From contig OZ220747.1 in assembly GCA_965117015.1 (NCBI GenBank), positions 2,294,001-2,358,000 on the forward strand: DNA of 64,000 bases, read 5' to 3'. Below the pieces are notes generated by a model, which was given only the letters and a program-made list of their open reading frames with translations, searched no databases and was not told the origin of the DNA. The position numbers and the translations under genes were made by a program. The DNA is from Aldehydirespirator sp965117015 (GTDB lineage: Bacteria; Actinomycetota; Acidimicrobiia; Acidimicrobiales; Aldehydirespiratoraceae). Positions 8,593-16,954 of the stretch are shown in pieces. The number at the start of each line of letters is the position of its first letter. Position 1 is the first letter of the stretch.

Positions 8593-10278
8593 GTGCGCCA
8601 GCTGATCACCGACGCGCTGATCGTCACCGGCGACGGAGCGAGCGAGCCGTACCGGGGCGACGTGCTGATCGACGGCGATGTCATCGTCCATCTGGGCGAG
8701 ATGCCACCCAGCGCAGCCGCCGGTGCGGAACGCACCATCGATGCCGATGGCCGGGTGTTGGCTCCCGGCTTCGTGGACACCCACAACCACGGCGCTCTGG
8801 CCGGCACCCGTGTCGGCGAGCACGGCATCCCCGTCAGCTGCGAGATGGCGGTGCGGGGCGGTGTCACCAAGCGCATCTGCGGCGTGGACGGTCTGTCCCC
8901 CGCGCCGGTGGTGCCCGATCAGCGAGCCGAATACGCCGCGCAGCTCGCGCCTCTCGACGGCATGGCCGGCCCGCCGGGCGATCCCGACGGCGACGACCCC
9001 GCCGGCGGCGGCCAGTGGCCCTGGACGACGATGGAGGAGTTCCTGCGGTGGCACGCCGGCCGGTCCGTCACCGACCTGGGGATGCACCTGGGCCACAGCG
9101 CGGTCCGGCGCACGGTCATGGGAAACCTCGATCGCACCGCTGACGACGCCCAGATCCGGGCCATGGCCGAAGTGGTACGCCGCGAGGCTCCCTGGTGCCT
9201 GGGCCTCTCCACCGGGCTCGTCTACAACCCGGCCGTGTACTCCGACCAGCGGGAGATCACCGCCCTGGTGCGGGCATTCAACGAGGTCAAGCCGGGCGCG
9301 CTGTACCCGCATCTGCGGTCGGAGAGCGACGACATCATCGAGGCCCTCAATGAGGTGATCACCGCCGCGGTCGAGGGTGGGGGCGGCTACTGCAGCGAGC
9401 ATTCCAAGATCGCGGGCCGCCGCAACTGGGACCGGTTCGGCGATGTGGCGACCAAGCTCGACGACGCGGCCGGCTCGGTGCCGACCCTGGGCAACATGTA
9501 CCCCTACACCGCGGGCAGCACCACCGCCGACGCCCTGTTCCCGCCGGAGGTGCGCTCCGGCACCCGGGCCGAGTTCATGGCCCGGCTCACCGACGATGAC
9601 GTGCGCCGATTCGCGTTCGAGAAGATCTACGCCGACAGCGCCGGCTGGGACAACTTCGTGGCCTTCTGCGGCGGCCTGGAGGGCATCCAGATCGCAGGGG
9701 TGCTCGAGGGGGTGGGCGACGACTTCCTGGGCAAGCGCTTCTCGGACGTGGTGCTGGCCGCGGGCGTGACCGACATGAATTCGATCGAGGCCCACGACGC
9801 GGTGTGCGACTTCTTCCTTCACAACCGGGGCGAAGTTGCCATCATCAGCCACTACGGCAATGAGGCCACCGTGGAGCGGTTCTTCCGCCGCCCGAACATG
9901 GCGCTGTGCACCGACGGACTGATGCCGGGGCCGGGCCAGAAGCCCCATCCCCGCTCGCTGGGGTCGTTCCCCAAGGCGCTGCGCATGGCTCGGGAGTTGG
10001 GCATCGACGTGGCCGAGATCGTGCACCGCTTGGCGGTGCTGCCGTGTGACTTCATGGGGCTGCCCAGCCCGGTGCTGCGAGAGGGTGCCGATGCCTCGCT
10101 GGTGCTGTTCGACTGGGACCGGGTCACCGAGCGCAACAGTTACGAGGATCCGCTGGTGCCACCCGACGGCATCGACGCGGTATGGGTGCACGGGGACCTA
10201 GTGCAGCACGAAGGCCGCATCCACCCGCCCAAGGCCTTCGGTGGCCGCCACCTGCTGACGCCGCCGACTCCTTCTTGA
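8593..10278 (+). CDS. N-acyl-D-amino acid deacylase / D-aminoacylase family amidohydrolase
   Basis: A 561-residue amidohydrolase. An N-terminal beta region leads to the metal site in GFVDTH64-N-H66. Further family landmarks are a Cys in the RICGVDG segment, His residues in LYPHLRSESD and YCSEHSKIAG, and the aspartate of ALCTDGLMPG; a C-terminal beta element follows. D-aminoacylases cleave N-acyl-D-amino acids, and related members act on other cyclic or acylated amides, so the exact substrate is open. The start is GTG at 8593, divergent from the dehalogenase gene with only 47 bases between. The stop codon TGA (10276-10278) lies inside the left arm of a strong hairpin. Confidence 0.83.
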   Translation: MRQLITDALIVTGDGASEPYRGDVLIDGDVIVHLGEMPPSAAAGAERTIDADGRVLAPGFVDTHNHGALAGTRVGEHGIPVSCEMAVRGGVTKRICGVDGLSPAPVVPDQRAEYAAQLAPLDGMAGPPGDPDGDDPAGGGQWPWTTMEEFLRWHAGRSVTDLGMHLGHSAVRRTVMGNLDRTADDAQIRAMAEVVRREAPWCLGLSTGLVYNPAVYSDQREITALVRAFNEVKPGALYPHLRSESDDIIEALNEVITAAVEGGGGYCSEHSKIAGRRNWDRFGDVATKLDDAAGSVPTLGNMYPYTAGSTTADALFPPEVRSGTRAEFMARLTDDDVRRFAFEKIYADSAGWDNFVAFCGGLEGIQIAGVLEGVGDDFLGKRFSDVVLAAGVTDMNSIEAHDAVCDFFLHNRGEVAIISHYGNEATVERFFRRPNMALCTDGLMPGPGQKPHPRSLGSFPKALRMARELGIDVAEIVHRLAVLPCDFMGLPSPVLREGADASLVLFDWDRVTERNSYEDPLVPPDGIDAVWVHGDLVQHEGRIHPPKAFGGRHLLTPPTPS

Positions 10279-10318
10279 TGTAGTTGACCGCATCCTGTGA
10301 GGTCAACTACATCAAGAA
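10272..10318. terminator. Perfect 18-bp inverted repeat with 11-base loop, probable bidirectional terminator
   Basis: The left arm 10272-10289 and right arm 10301-10318 are perfectly complementary. The hairpin sits between convergent genes and overlaps the deacylase stop codon. It lacks a U-tract on either strand, so it may act as an mRNA-stabilising hairpin or a Rho-type stop. It is AT-richer than its surroundings. Confidence 0.6.
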
Positions 10319-10342
10319 TGGTCTGGCGCGGGGTGCGCGGCG

Positions 10343-10864
10343 CTAGTCCGCTGGTTGGTTGATCAGGTGGGTGGCGGCGTTGTCGAAGTGGTCGAACATG
10401 GCGGCTCGGATCTCGGCTGGTAGGGGACGGCCGGTTCCGTCGGCGATGGCAGCCGCATCGAGCGAGGCGGTCATGTGGGCCATCCAGGCGTCGCGCTCGG
10501 CCCGGCCGATGGCGAAGGGGAAGTGCCGCATCCGCAGCCGGGGATGGCCCCGCTCCTCGCTGTAGTGCGGGGGACCACCCCAGTACTGGGCCAGGAACCC
10601 GGCCAGCCGCCTCCGTGACGGCCCCATGTCCCGCGGGTACATCGGCCGGAGCAAGGGGTCGTCCTCGACGGCGTCGTAGAACCGGTCGACCAGCTCGTCG
10701 AAGAACCGCTGGCCGCCCACGATCTCGTACACGGTCAACGGCGCGTCCATGGCCTCGCGCAGCGACCCCTTCAGGTTCACCCCCGCCGAGAAGCTCTCAT
10801 CGTCGCCCGCTGCGGGCTCGCCGCGGCCGGTGGTCGGCGTGTCGGCGTCGGGCTCGCTGGTCAC
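10343..10864 (-). CDS. Group II truncated haemoglobin (GlbO-like)
   Basis: A 173-residue globin. After about 35 disordered residues comes VGGQRFFDELVDRFYDAV with the B10-type Tyr, then the proximal histidine region RMRHFPFAIG and the G8 tryptophan in RDAWMAHM. These are hallmarks of group II truncated globins, which bind O2 or NO. I chose GTG at 10864-10862 because it overlaps the TGA of the upstream oxygenase gene (GTGA); a longer frame to 10957 would run inside that gene. Co-translation with an MpaB-type haem oxygenase suggests that oxygen or NO supply and protection are linked to that enzyme. The C-terminal region faces the 18-bp hairpin. Confidence 0.85.
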   Translation of the reverse strand: MTSEPDADTPTTGRGEPAAGDDESFSAGVNLKGSLREAMDAPLTVYEIVGGQRFFDELVDRFYDAVEDDPLLRPMYPRDMGPSRRRLAGFLAQYWGGPPHYSEERGHPRLRMRHFPFAIGRAERDAWMAHMTASLDAAAIADGTGRPLPAEIRAAMFDHFDNAATHLINQPAD

Positions 10865-11757
10865 GGTCGGGGCATCTCCCGGAACTTGGACGGGTCGTAG
10901 GGGGCGCCGCAGCGGTCCAGGGCGGCCCGCCATGACGGGCTGTTGCGGAGCCCCCATCGTAGGAAGGTCAGCAGCGTGGTCGTGGTCAGGCGGGCGCCGG
11001 GGCGGGCCTTCAGGCCGAGCACCTGTGTGAGCTCGGGGGGCATGGTGCTGATGGCGCCCTGCATCAGCACTGCGTAACCGAACCGCTGGCGGGCCGGCAG
11101 AGGCGGCTGGCGCAGGAAGTCCACCGCGGACCGCATGCCGGGGCTGGGCGCCAGATCCGGATGGGTGCGGACCCAGGCCTGCAGCTCGGCCGCGGTCTGG
11201 GGCAGGGGGGCGGCGCCGAGCATGGCCCCCACCTGGGACTGCTCGACGACGAAGCGGTCGGCCTCGGCCTCGGTGAGTCCCGGACCGAACTCGCGGTACG
11301 ACACCAGGAACGACTCGGTGAGGGTGTTGTGAACCCAGGCGGCCAGATCAGGCATCGCCGCGTCGTAGGCCAGCCCGCGGTGCGAGGTGCCGCTCACGCC
11401 TTGGTGGGCGGCCCGGACCCGGTCGACGGCCTCGTCGACCTCCGGCATGGCCCCGAAGGTCGCCGACGTCACGTAGAACGCGGTGCGGTTGAGGCGCCCC
11501 ATGGGGTCGTCGCGGTAGCGGCTGTGGTCGTCGACGCCGGCCACAGCCTCGGGATGGGCGGCCTGGATCAGCAGCGCCCGGATGGCCCCCACGAACACGC
11601 TCACGTCGCCGATCGCCTTCCAGCTCACCGAGCCCGGTCCGCACAGCCCGGCGTCGCCGGGATAGTCGGCGGTGCGCTGCAGCGGCATTTCCCCATGGGA
11701 GAACAGCCCGCTGACCGAGGCCCCCAGCCGCACCCGGTAACGCTGCAGCGTGTCCAT
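10861..11757 (-). CDS. MpaB/latex-clearing-protein-like oxygenase (DUF2236)
   Basis: A 298-residue, mostly helical protein. WKAIGDVSVFVGAIRALLIQAAHP, then DDPMGRLNRTAFYVTSATFG, and AWVHNTLTESFLVSYREFG match the ER-bound oxygenase MpaB/rubber oxygenase catalytic domain (PF09995), a haem-b-binding helical fold. Family members oxidise or cleave lipophilic substrates. The ATG at 11757 has a TAGCGT hexamer 8 bases upstream. Its stop overlaps the globin start. No signal peptide or transmembrane helix is evident. The substrate is unknown; proximity to a di-iron hydroxylase gene (11808-12815, same strand) hints at lipid or isoprenoid oxidation, which is inference. Confidence 0.82.
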   Translation of the reverse strand: MDTLQRYRVRLGASVSGLFSHGEMPLQRTADYPGDAGLCGPGSVSWKAIGDVSVFVGAIRALLIQAAHPEAVAGVDDHSRYRDDPMGRLNRTAFYVTSATFGAMPEVDEAVDRVRAAHQGVSGTSHRGLAYDAAMPDLAAWVHNTLTESFLVSYREFGPGLTEAEADRFVVEQSQVGAMLGAAPLPQTAAELQAWVRTHPDLAPSPGMRSAVDFLRQPPLPARQRFGYAVLMQGAISTMPPELTQVLGLKARPGARLTTTTLLTFLRWGLRNSPSWRAALDRCGAPYDPSKFREMPRP

Positions 11758-11765
11758 GCCCCCGC

Positions 11766-11771
11766 ACGCTA
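11766..11771 (-). promoter_or_regulatory. Putative -10 (TAGCGT), near-leaderless start
   Basis: On the minus strand TAGCGT ends 8 bases before the ATG of the MpaB-like gene. The same hexamer and spacing occur before the GDPD gene at 56941. Confidence 0.4.
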
Positions 11772-11807
11772 CTGCCGGTGCACTGGTTGTCAGGACTGGG
11801 CGGGGGC

Positions 11808-12815
11808 CTAGTTGCCGCGGCCGGCCTTCATGCGCCGGCGCATCCGGGCGTGGGCCTCGGGCGTGCCGTCGTGGAGCGTGCCGAACAGCTTGTCGATGGG
11901 CACGGTCCGGTTGCCGTAGTTGCACTCGAAGTAGCGGTGGTGCAGGTGGTGGAAGTAGTCGGCGCCCGGCGCGGCGCGCTCCTCGCGCCGGCCCACCTCG
12001 AAGCGCTCGAACCCCGAGTGCGCCACCGCCGGCGACGCGCCCTGGAACAGCCCGCCGAGGATCACGATGAACGGGTGGGCCGGCACCACCCACCACAGCA
12101 TGAACACGCTGAAGTAGATCACGTGCTCCAGCGGGTGCATCGAGATGCCGGTCCACGGGCCGGTGTTCACGTTGCGGTGGTGCAGGTAGTGGGCGTGGTC
12201 GTAGAACCAGCGCCCATGCAGCAGCCGGTGGTTCAGGTAGAAGTGGGTCGCCGACCACAGGAACACCCCGACGGTCAGCACCGACAGGTACGGCCACCCC
12301 GAGGACCACCCGACCTGCGGGATCCAGTCGTTGGCGTAGAACCACATGGTGAGCGACTCGTAGGCCGTCCAGACGGTGACGCCGCTGACCAGGCTCCAGA
12401 ACATGTTGTCGCGGGTCTGGTTGGTCCACAGGAACTCGCGGTTGGTGGTGCTCATCCACTGCCGGTCGTACTTGTAGCGCTGCTGCTGGGCCCGCCTCAC
12501 ATACAGCGCCAGGTGCAGCGCTCCCGCCACCGCGATGAGGATCAGCGCGTTGCGGAGGTAGATCTGCAGCATCCACCCCGGGCTCAGGCTCGCCATCCGC
12601 TCCATCGACGGGGTCAGGTAGTGCCAGCACAGCGCAGCCAGCGCCGCCCAGAAGATCCCGTAGGGCAGCATGACCGGGGTGACCAGGTAGCGGAGAGTCG
12701 CCACCGGGCGCGGCGGCCAGTCGAACATCGGCGATGTCGTGATGGGAATGTCGGGCTCATAACCCCTGGCTGCGGGGCCTGGCGTTGGGCTGACTGCCGG
12801 CGACGTGTCCGCCAT
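11808..12815 (-). CDS. Fatty acid hydroxylase / sterol desaturase superfamily membrane protein
   Basis: A 335-residue membrane protein with several hydrophobic helices and the histidine clusters of integral membrane di-iron hydroxylases: HFYLNHRLLH, HYLHHRNVN, HPLEH and FHHLHHRYFECNYG. The superfamily uses a di-iron centre and O2 to hydroxylate or desaturate lipids, sterols or carotenoids. It has a paralogue at 26782-27777 sharing the same order of clusters and the FECNYG or IECNYG ending, so two related hydroxylases operate in this genome. It is divergent from Mo-hydroxylase operon 1. The start ATG at 12815 is supported by the common N-terminal FDWPPRPVATLRYLVTP-type segment shared with the paralogue. 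The substrate is unknown. Confidence 0.85.
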   Translation of the reverse strand: MADTSPAVSPTPGPAARGYEPDIPITTSPMFDWPPRPVATLRYLVTPVMLPYGIFWAALAALCWHYLTPSMERMASLSPGWMLQIYLRNALILIAVAGALHLALYVRRAQQQRYKYDRQWMSTTNREFLWTNQTRDNMFWSLVSGVTVWTAYESLTMWFYANDWIPQVGWSSGWPYLSVLTVGVFLWSATHFYLNHRLLHGRWFYDHAHYLHHRNVNTGPWTGISMHPLEHVIYFSVFMLWWVVPAHPFIVILGGLFQGASPAVAHSGFERFEVGRREERAAPGADYFHHLHHRYFECNYGNRTVPIDKLFGTLHDGTPEAHARMRRRMKAGRGN

Positions 12816-12958
12816 GGGCTACGACCTCCTCGAACCATGCGAGCCAACGGCCCGACCCGAGTGGCGCGGAACATTACACCGCCGGTCGACACCCAACAAG
12901 GACGCTTGCAGTTGCCCGACCCGGCACCTCACCGCCACAAGAGCCAGGACCGGACTGA

Positions 12959-12985
12959 TTGACAGGCGCAGCGCACCCCTATGCT
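12959..12985 (+). promoter_or_regulatory. Putative promoter of Mo-hydroxylase operon 1 (TTGACA-15-TATGCT)
   Basis: TTGACA (12959-12964) and TATGCT (12980-12985) are separated by 15 bases, slightly short. The -10 ends 7 bases before ATG 12993, which would give a leaderless transcript and supports that start over ATG 12981. Confidence 0.5.
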
Positions 12986-12992
12986 CTCGGCC

Positions 12993-13862
12993 ATGAAATA
13001 TGCCTCCCCGACGACGGTGGCCGAGGCTGTGGATCTGCTGGGTTCCGAGCCGGACGCCCGCGTGTACGCGGGCGCAACCGACCTGATCCCCCAGATCCGC
13101 GCCGGCCGACCTGAACCGGCCGTCATGGTCGACCTTAAGCGCATCGAGCGCCTGTGTGCGATCAGCAGCAACGGATCGACCCACACGGTCGGCGCGGCCA
13201 CCCCCACCGCCGACATCTGCGCCCACGACGGCCTGGCAGCGGCCTTCCCCGGCTTGGTCGAGGCCAGCGGCCTCATCGGCTCCGACCAGATCCAGAGCCG
13301 CTCGAGCTGGGGCGGCAACCTGGCCAACGCCTCGCCTGCGGCCGACACCCCTCCTAGTCTCATCGTCAACGACGCCCGGGCCGTGATCGCCGGGCCGGGA
13401 GGGGAGCGCACTGTGGCCGCGGCCGATGTCGCCACCGGCCCCGGCGCCACATCGCTAAGCCCGGGCGAGTTCATCGTCGAGTTCGAACTGGACGAGCCGC
13501 CGGCCCGCACCGCCGACGCCTACCTGCGGCTGATCCCCCGCACCGAGATGGATATCGCGGTGGTAGGTGCGGCGGCCCGGGTCACCCTGGATGGCGACGG
13601 CAAGGTAGCGGCAGCCGCCATCGCCCTCGGTGCGGTGGCCCCCACCGTGGTGCGGGTGCCCGACGCCGAGGCCGCCCTGATCGGCAACGAGCCCACCGGC
13701 GATGCCCTGGCCGCGGTCGAGGCGGCCGCAGCCGCCGCCACCAACCCCATCGACGACAAGCGAGGCACCGTCGCCTACCGCCGGCAGGTGGCCGGCGTGC
13801 TGGCCCGCCGGGCGGTGTCCATCGCAGCCGAGCGGGCCCGCGAGCGAGGAGGCCAGCCATGA
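12993..13862 (+). CDS. Molybdenum hydroxylase FAD-binding subunit (CoxM/XdhB-like)
   Basis: A 289-residue FAD-binding subunit of a xanthine-dehydrogenase-type enzyme. An N-terminal PCMH-type FAD domain carries VYAGATDLIPQIRAG and, about residue 105, the WGGNLANASPAADTPP isoalloxazine loop. A C-terminal CO-dehydrogenase-flavoprotein-type domain follows (LIPRTEMDIAVVGAA). FAD passes electrons from the 2Fe-2S subunit to the final acceptor. It is the first gene of a four-gene operon, overlapping the 2Fe-2S gene by four bases (ATGA). I start it at ATG 12993 because of the well-placed promoter; ATG 12981 would add four residues. Confidence 0.88.
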   Translation: MKYASPTTVAEAVDLLGSEPDARVYAGATDLIPQIRAGRPEPAVMVDLKRIERLCAISSNGSTHTVGAATPTADICAHDGLAAAFPGLVEASGLIGSDQIQSRSSWGGNLANASPAADTPPSLIVNDARAVIAGPGGERTVAAADVATGPGATSLSPGEFIVEFELDEPPARTADAYLRLIPRTEMDIAVVGAAARVTLDGDGKVAAAAIALGAVAPTVVRVPDAEAALIGNEPTGDALAAVEAAAAAATNPIDDKRGTVAYRRQVAGVLARRAVSIAAERARERGGQP

Positions 13863-14335
13863 GCCGCGTCCACGTCACCTGCACCATCAACGGCGACCCG
13901 GCCGAGTTCCTCTGCGACGGAGGCCAGACGCTCCTGGACGCCCTGCGCGACGAGGTGGGCCTCACCGGGGCCAAGGAGGGCTGCGGCACCGGCGACTGCG
14001 GGGCCTGCTCCATCGTCATGGACGGGCGGCTGCTGTGCTCGTGCCTGGTGCTCGCCCCCGAGGCCGAGGGCACGACCATCTCCACCGTCGAGGGGATGGC
14101 CAGCGGCGACGACCTGCATCCCCTCCAGCAGTGCTTCCTCGAGGGCGCCGCCCTGCAGTGCGGTGTGTGCACCCCCGGGTTCCTGGTGGCCGCCAAGGCG
14201 CTGCTCGACCGCAACCCCGATCCCACTGAGACCGAGATCCGCTACGGCCTGGCCGGCAACCTCTGCCGCTGCACCGGCTACGACAAGATCGTGCGGGCTG
14301 TGCAGGCCGCGGCCGCAACAATCAATGAGAGCTAG
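13859..14335 (+). CDS. Molybdenum hydroxylase 2Fe-2S subunit (CoxS/XdhC-like)
   Basis: A 158-residue protein with the two clusters of this family. The plant-ferredoxin-type N-terminal set is KEGCGTGDCGACSIVMDG...C, and the helical C-terminal set is QCGVCTPGF and GNLCRCTGYDKIV. It relays electrons from the Mo centre to FAD. The length is normal. It overlaps the FAD gene by four bases and is followed nine bases later by the Mo subunit, all consistent with one transcript and a heterotrimeric complex. Confidence 0.92.
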   Translation: MSRVHVTCTINGDPAEFLCDGGQTLLDALRDEVGLTGAKEGCGTGDCGACSIVMDGRLLCSCLVLAPEAEGTTISTVEGMASGDDLHPLQQCFLEGAALQCGVCTPGFLVAAKALLDRNPDPTETEIRYGLAGNLCRCTGYDKIVRAVQAAAATINES

Positions 14336-14344
14336 GAGCTGCCA

Positions 14345-16609
14345 GTGACTGTCACCGAGCCCAAGCCCAGCTACAAGTACGTCGGCACCCGGCCCGTCCG
14401 CCACGACGGGCTCGAGAAGGTGACCGGCCGGGCCCGCTTCGCGGCCGACCTCAACATGTCGGGGCAGCTCCACGGCATCGTGGTGCGCTCGCCCCACGCC
14501 CACGCCCGGATCACCTCCATCGACACGTCTGAGGCCGAGGCCATGGATGGCGTCAAGGCGGTGATCACCGGCGACGACTTCCCGGCCGTCGAGCCCGGCC
14601 ACCGCCAGTACGACATGTGCATCAACGTCATCGCCCGTGACAAGGTCTTCTACGAGGGCCACGCCGTGGCTGCGGTGGCCGCCTCCACCCGCGACCAGGC
14701 CCAGGCGGCCGCGGCCGCGGTCAAGGTGGAGTACGACGTGCTGCCGGCGGTGCTCACCATTGACCAGGCGCTGGCCCCCGACGCCCCCGTGCTGCACGCC
14801 CACATGATGACCGCAGGGGCCAACCCGCCCGCGGAGGAGCCCTCCAACATCAGCAACATCACCCGCTTCTCCAGCGGCACGGACATGGACGCCGGGTTCG
14901 CCGAGGCCGACCTCGTGATCGAGCGGGAGTTCACCACCCAGCCGGTCCACCAGGGGTACATCGAGCCCCACGCCTGCGTGGCCGACACCGGCCAGGACGG
15001 TCACACCACGATCTGGTGCTCGTCCCAGGGGCACTTCAACGTCCGGTCGTCCACCGCCACGCTGCTTGGCTGGGAGAACACCCGCATCAGGGTGATCCCC
15101 GCGGAGATCGGCGGCGGTTTCGGCGGCAAGACCACCATCTACCTGGAGCCGTTGGCTGTGGCCCTGTCGTCTAAGGCGGGACGTCCGGTGAAGATGGTGA
15201 TGACACGCGACGAGGTGTTCCGCGCCACCGGCCCTGCCCCGGGCACCAAGCTCAGGATCAAGCTCGGCGTGAAGAGCGACGGCGACCTGGTGGCCGGGGA
15301 CGCCTACCTGATCTACACCAACGGCGCCTACGCCGGTCCCGGCGGGCTGCTGGGTGCCATGACCGTGTTCGAGTCCTACCAGATTCCCAACTTCGAGATC
15401 GAGGCGCTCGACGTGGTGATCAACACGGCCCGCTCGGCCGCCTACCGGGCTCCGGCCGCGCCGCTGACCGCCTATGCGATGGAGACCCTGCTCGATGAGG
15501 TCGCCGAGGAGCTCGGCATCGACGTCATGGAGCTGCGGCTCATGAACGCGGTCACCGAGGGCGACCCGTCGACGATGGGCTTCCCGTTCGCCCGCATCGG
15601 GTTCGTGGAGTGCCTGGAGGCGGTGCGCGACCATCCGCACTTCACCGCTCCCCTGGGACCCAACCAGGGCCGGGGCCTGGCCGCCGGCTACTGGTTCAAC
15701 ATCGGCGAGTCGTCCAGCGCCACCGTCAACCTCAACGAGGACGGCACCGCCACCGTGGTCACCGGCAGCCCCGACATCGGCGGCAGCCGGGCCTCGATGG
15801 CGCTGATGGCGGCCGAGGAGTTGGGCATCGACGTCTACGACATCCGCCCGGTGGTGGGCGACACCGAGGCGGTCGGCTTCACCGATGTCACCGAGGGCAG
15901 CCGGGCCACCTTCGCCACCGGTATGGCCGTCGTGGAGGCCTGCCGCAAGATGGTGGTCGAGTTGCGGGGCCGGGCGGCCAAGATGATGGGCGTCGACGTA
16001 GACGACGTCGACTGGGTGGACGGCCAGGCCGTCTACACCGGCAGCGACGGCGACAAGGATCCGCTGCCGGTGGCCGCCATCTGTGCCAAGGCCAAGCGCA
16101 CCGGCGGCCCGCTCACCGCCATCGGGTCGCTGGAGGCCCACGGGGCCGGCCCCGGCTTCGCGGTGCACCTCTGCGACGTGGAGGTCGACCCGGAGACCGG
16201 CGTGGTGCGGGTGGTGCGCTACACCGCCTCCCAGGACGCCGGCACTGCCATCCATCCCAGCTACGTGGAGGGCCAGATCCAGGGCGGCGTGGCCCAGGGA
16301 GTCGGCTGGGCCCTCAACGAGGAGTACATCTACGACTCCGACGGCGTGATGGAGAACCCCAGCTTCCTCGACTACCGGGTGCCGGTGGCCTCGGACCTGC
16401 CCATGATCGACGCCATCATCGTGGAGGTTCCCAACCCGGCCCATCCCTACGGAGTGCGCGGCGTGGGCGAGACCGGCATCGTGCCCCCGATACCGGCGGT
16501 GGCCAACGCCATCTACAACGCCACCGGGTGCCGCCTCCGCGATCTGCCGATGTCGCCCATTCGTGTGCTGGAGGCCATCACCGCCAACGGCGGCTCCAAC
16601 GGCTCCTAG
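14345..16609 (+). CDS. Molybdenum hydroxylase large (Mo-cofactor) subunit, XDH family
   Basis: A 754-residue catalytic subunit. An aldehyde-oxidase a/b hammerhead domain (about 15-130) is followed by Mo-cofactor domains with EIGGGFGGKTTIYLEP near residue 260 and the catalytic Glu709 in GVGETGIVPPIPAV. The active-site loop reads AAYRAPAAPLTAYAME. It lacks the AYxCSFR motif of form I CO dehydrogenase and the AYRGAGR of form II, so this is not a standard CODH; an unidentified aldehyde, purine or N-heterocycle is more likely. The GTG start at 14345 is preceded by AGGAGCTGCCA. It is part of the 12993-16878 operon. Confidence 0.86.
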   Translation: MTVTEPKPSYKYVGTRPVRHDGLEKVTGRARFAADLNMSGQLHGIVVRSPHAHARITSIDTSEAEAMDGVKAVITGDDFPAVEPGHRQYDMCINVIARDKVFYEGHAVAAVAASTRDQAQAAAAAVKVEYDVLPAVLTIDQALAPDAPVLHAHMMTAGANPPAEEPSNISNITRFSSGTDMDAGFAEADLVIEREFTTQPVHQGYIEPHACVADTGQDGHTTIWCSSQGHFNVRSSTATLLGWENTRIRVIPAEIGGGFGGKTTIYLEPLAVALSSKAGRPVKMVMTRDEVFRATGPAPGTKLRIKLGVKSDGDLVAGDAYLIYTNGAYAGPGGLLGAMTVFESYQIPNFEIEALDVVINTARSAAYRAPAAPLTAYAMETLLDEVAEELGIDVMELRLMNAVTEGDPSTMGFPFARIGFVECLEAVRDHPHFTAPLGPNQGRGLAAGYWFNIGESSSATVNLNEDGTATVVTGSPDIGGSRASMALMAAEELGIDVYDIRPVVGDTEAVGFTDVTEGSRATFATGMAVVEACRKMVVELRGRAAKMMGVDVDDVDWVDGQAVYTGSDGDKDPLPVAAICAKAKRTGGPLTAIGSLEAHGAGPGFAVHLCDVEVDPETGVVRVVRYTASQDAGTAIHPSYVEGQIQGGVAQGVGWALNEEYIYDSDGVMENPSFLDYRVPVASDLPMIDAIIVEVPNPAHPYGVRGVGETGIVPPIPAVANAIYNATGCRLRDLPMSPIRVLEAITANGGSNGS

Positions 16610-16629
16610 GCGGCCTGGGCGAGAGGCCG

Positions 16630-16878
16630 GTGGCGGTAAGCGTCCACCTGAGCTCCAACCTGCGAGGCCCTACCGGCGGGGTCGCCGAGGTTGAGGCGGA
16701 GGGAACCACCGTCGGCGCCCTCATCGACGACCTCGACAATCGCTACCCGGGCCTGGGCGACGCCCTGCGGGCCGGTGTGTCGGTAGTGATCGACGGCCTG
16801 CTCATCGCCCACCCCGAGTACGAGCCCCTAGCCGACGGCGCAAAGGTCTACTTCGTCCCCCAAACCGCCGGCGGCTGA
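16630..16878 (+). CDS. MoaD/ThiS-family ubiquitin-like sulfur carrier protein
   Basis: An 82-residue protein starting at GTG 16630, 20 bases after the Mo subunit. It has the beta-grasp pattern of MoaD/ThiS (VSVHLSSNLRG, TVGALIDDLDNRYPGL, VSVVIDGLLIA, DGAKVYFVP) and ends in the diagnostic Gly-Gly (QTAGG-stop), the site of adenylation and thiocarboxylation. MoaD supplies sulfur for molybdopterin synthesis. Its presence as the last gene of a Mo-enzyme operon, away from other moa genes, suggests a dedicated supply of cofactor or sulfur for this enzyme. It could instead be a sulfur carrier for another pathway. The longer overlapping frame to its left is only a shadow of the Mo subunit gene. Confidence 0.8.
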   Translation: MAVSVHLSSNLRGPTGGVAEVEAEGTTVGALIDDLDNRYPGLGDALRAGVSVVIDGLLIAHPEYEPLADGAKVYFVPQTAGG

Positions 16879-16889
16879 CCCCGTCTCGC

Positions 16890-16936
16890 GAATTGGCAGC
16901 GTTGTGCACGCATAGCGTGCGTCTTGCTGCCAATTC
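16890..16936. repeat. Palindromic intergenic repeat, 47 bp (type A variant)
   Basis: Starts GAATTGGCAGC and ends GCTGCCAATTC. The inner stem is GCACGC-ATA-GCGTGC, one pair longer than in other type A copies and with the loop reading in the opposite sense. It lies between the convergent 3' ends of the MoaD-like and hisC genes. Confidence 0.88.
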
Positions 16937-16954
16937 TCGTGACCGGGCTCGGGG

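Noticed and set aside
13775..16444. An 889-codon open frame on the minus strand opposite the Mo-hydroxylase genes
   Set aside because: It is a GC-driven shadow: His/Gly/Val/Arg-rich with no domain pattern, opposite genes with full motif support. The same applies to long minus-strand frames at 20924-22765, 261-1619, 17791-19740 and 31244-32305.
14345..16609. Carbon monoxide dehydrogenase (coxL) for operon 1
   Set aside because: Neither the form I AYxCSFR nor the form II AYRGAGR active-site motif is present, so only the broader Mo-hydroxylase family is supported.
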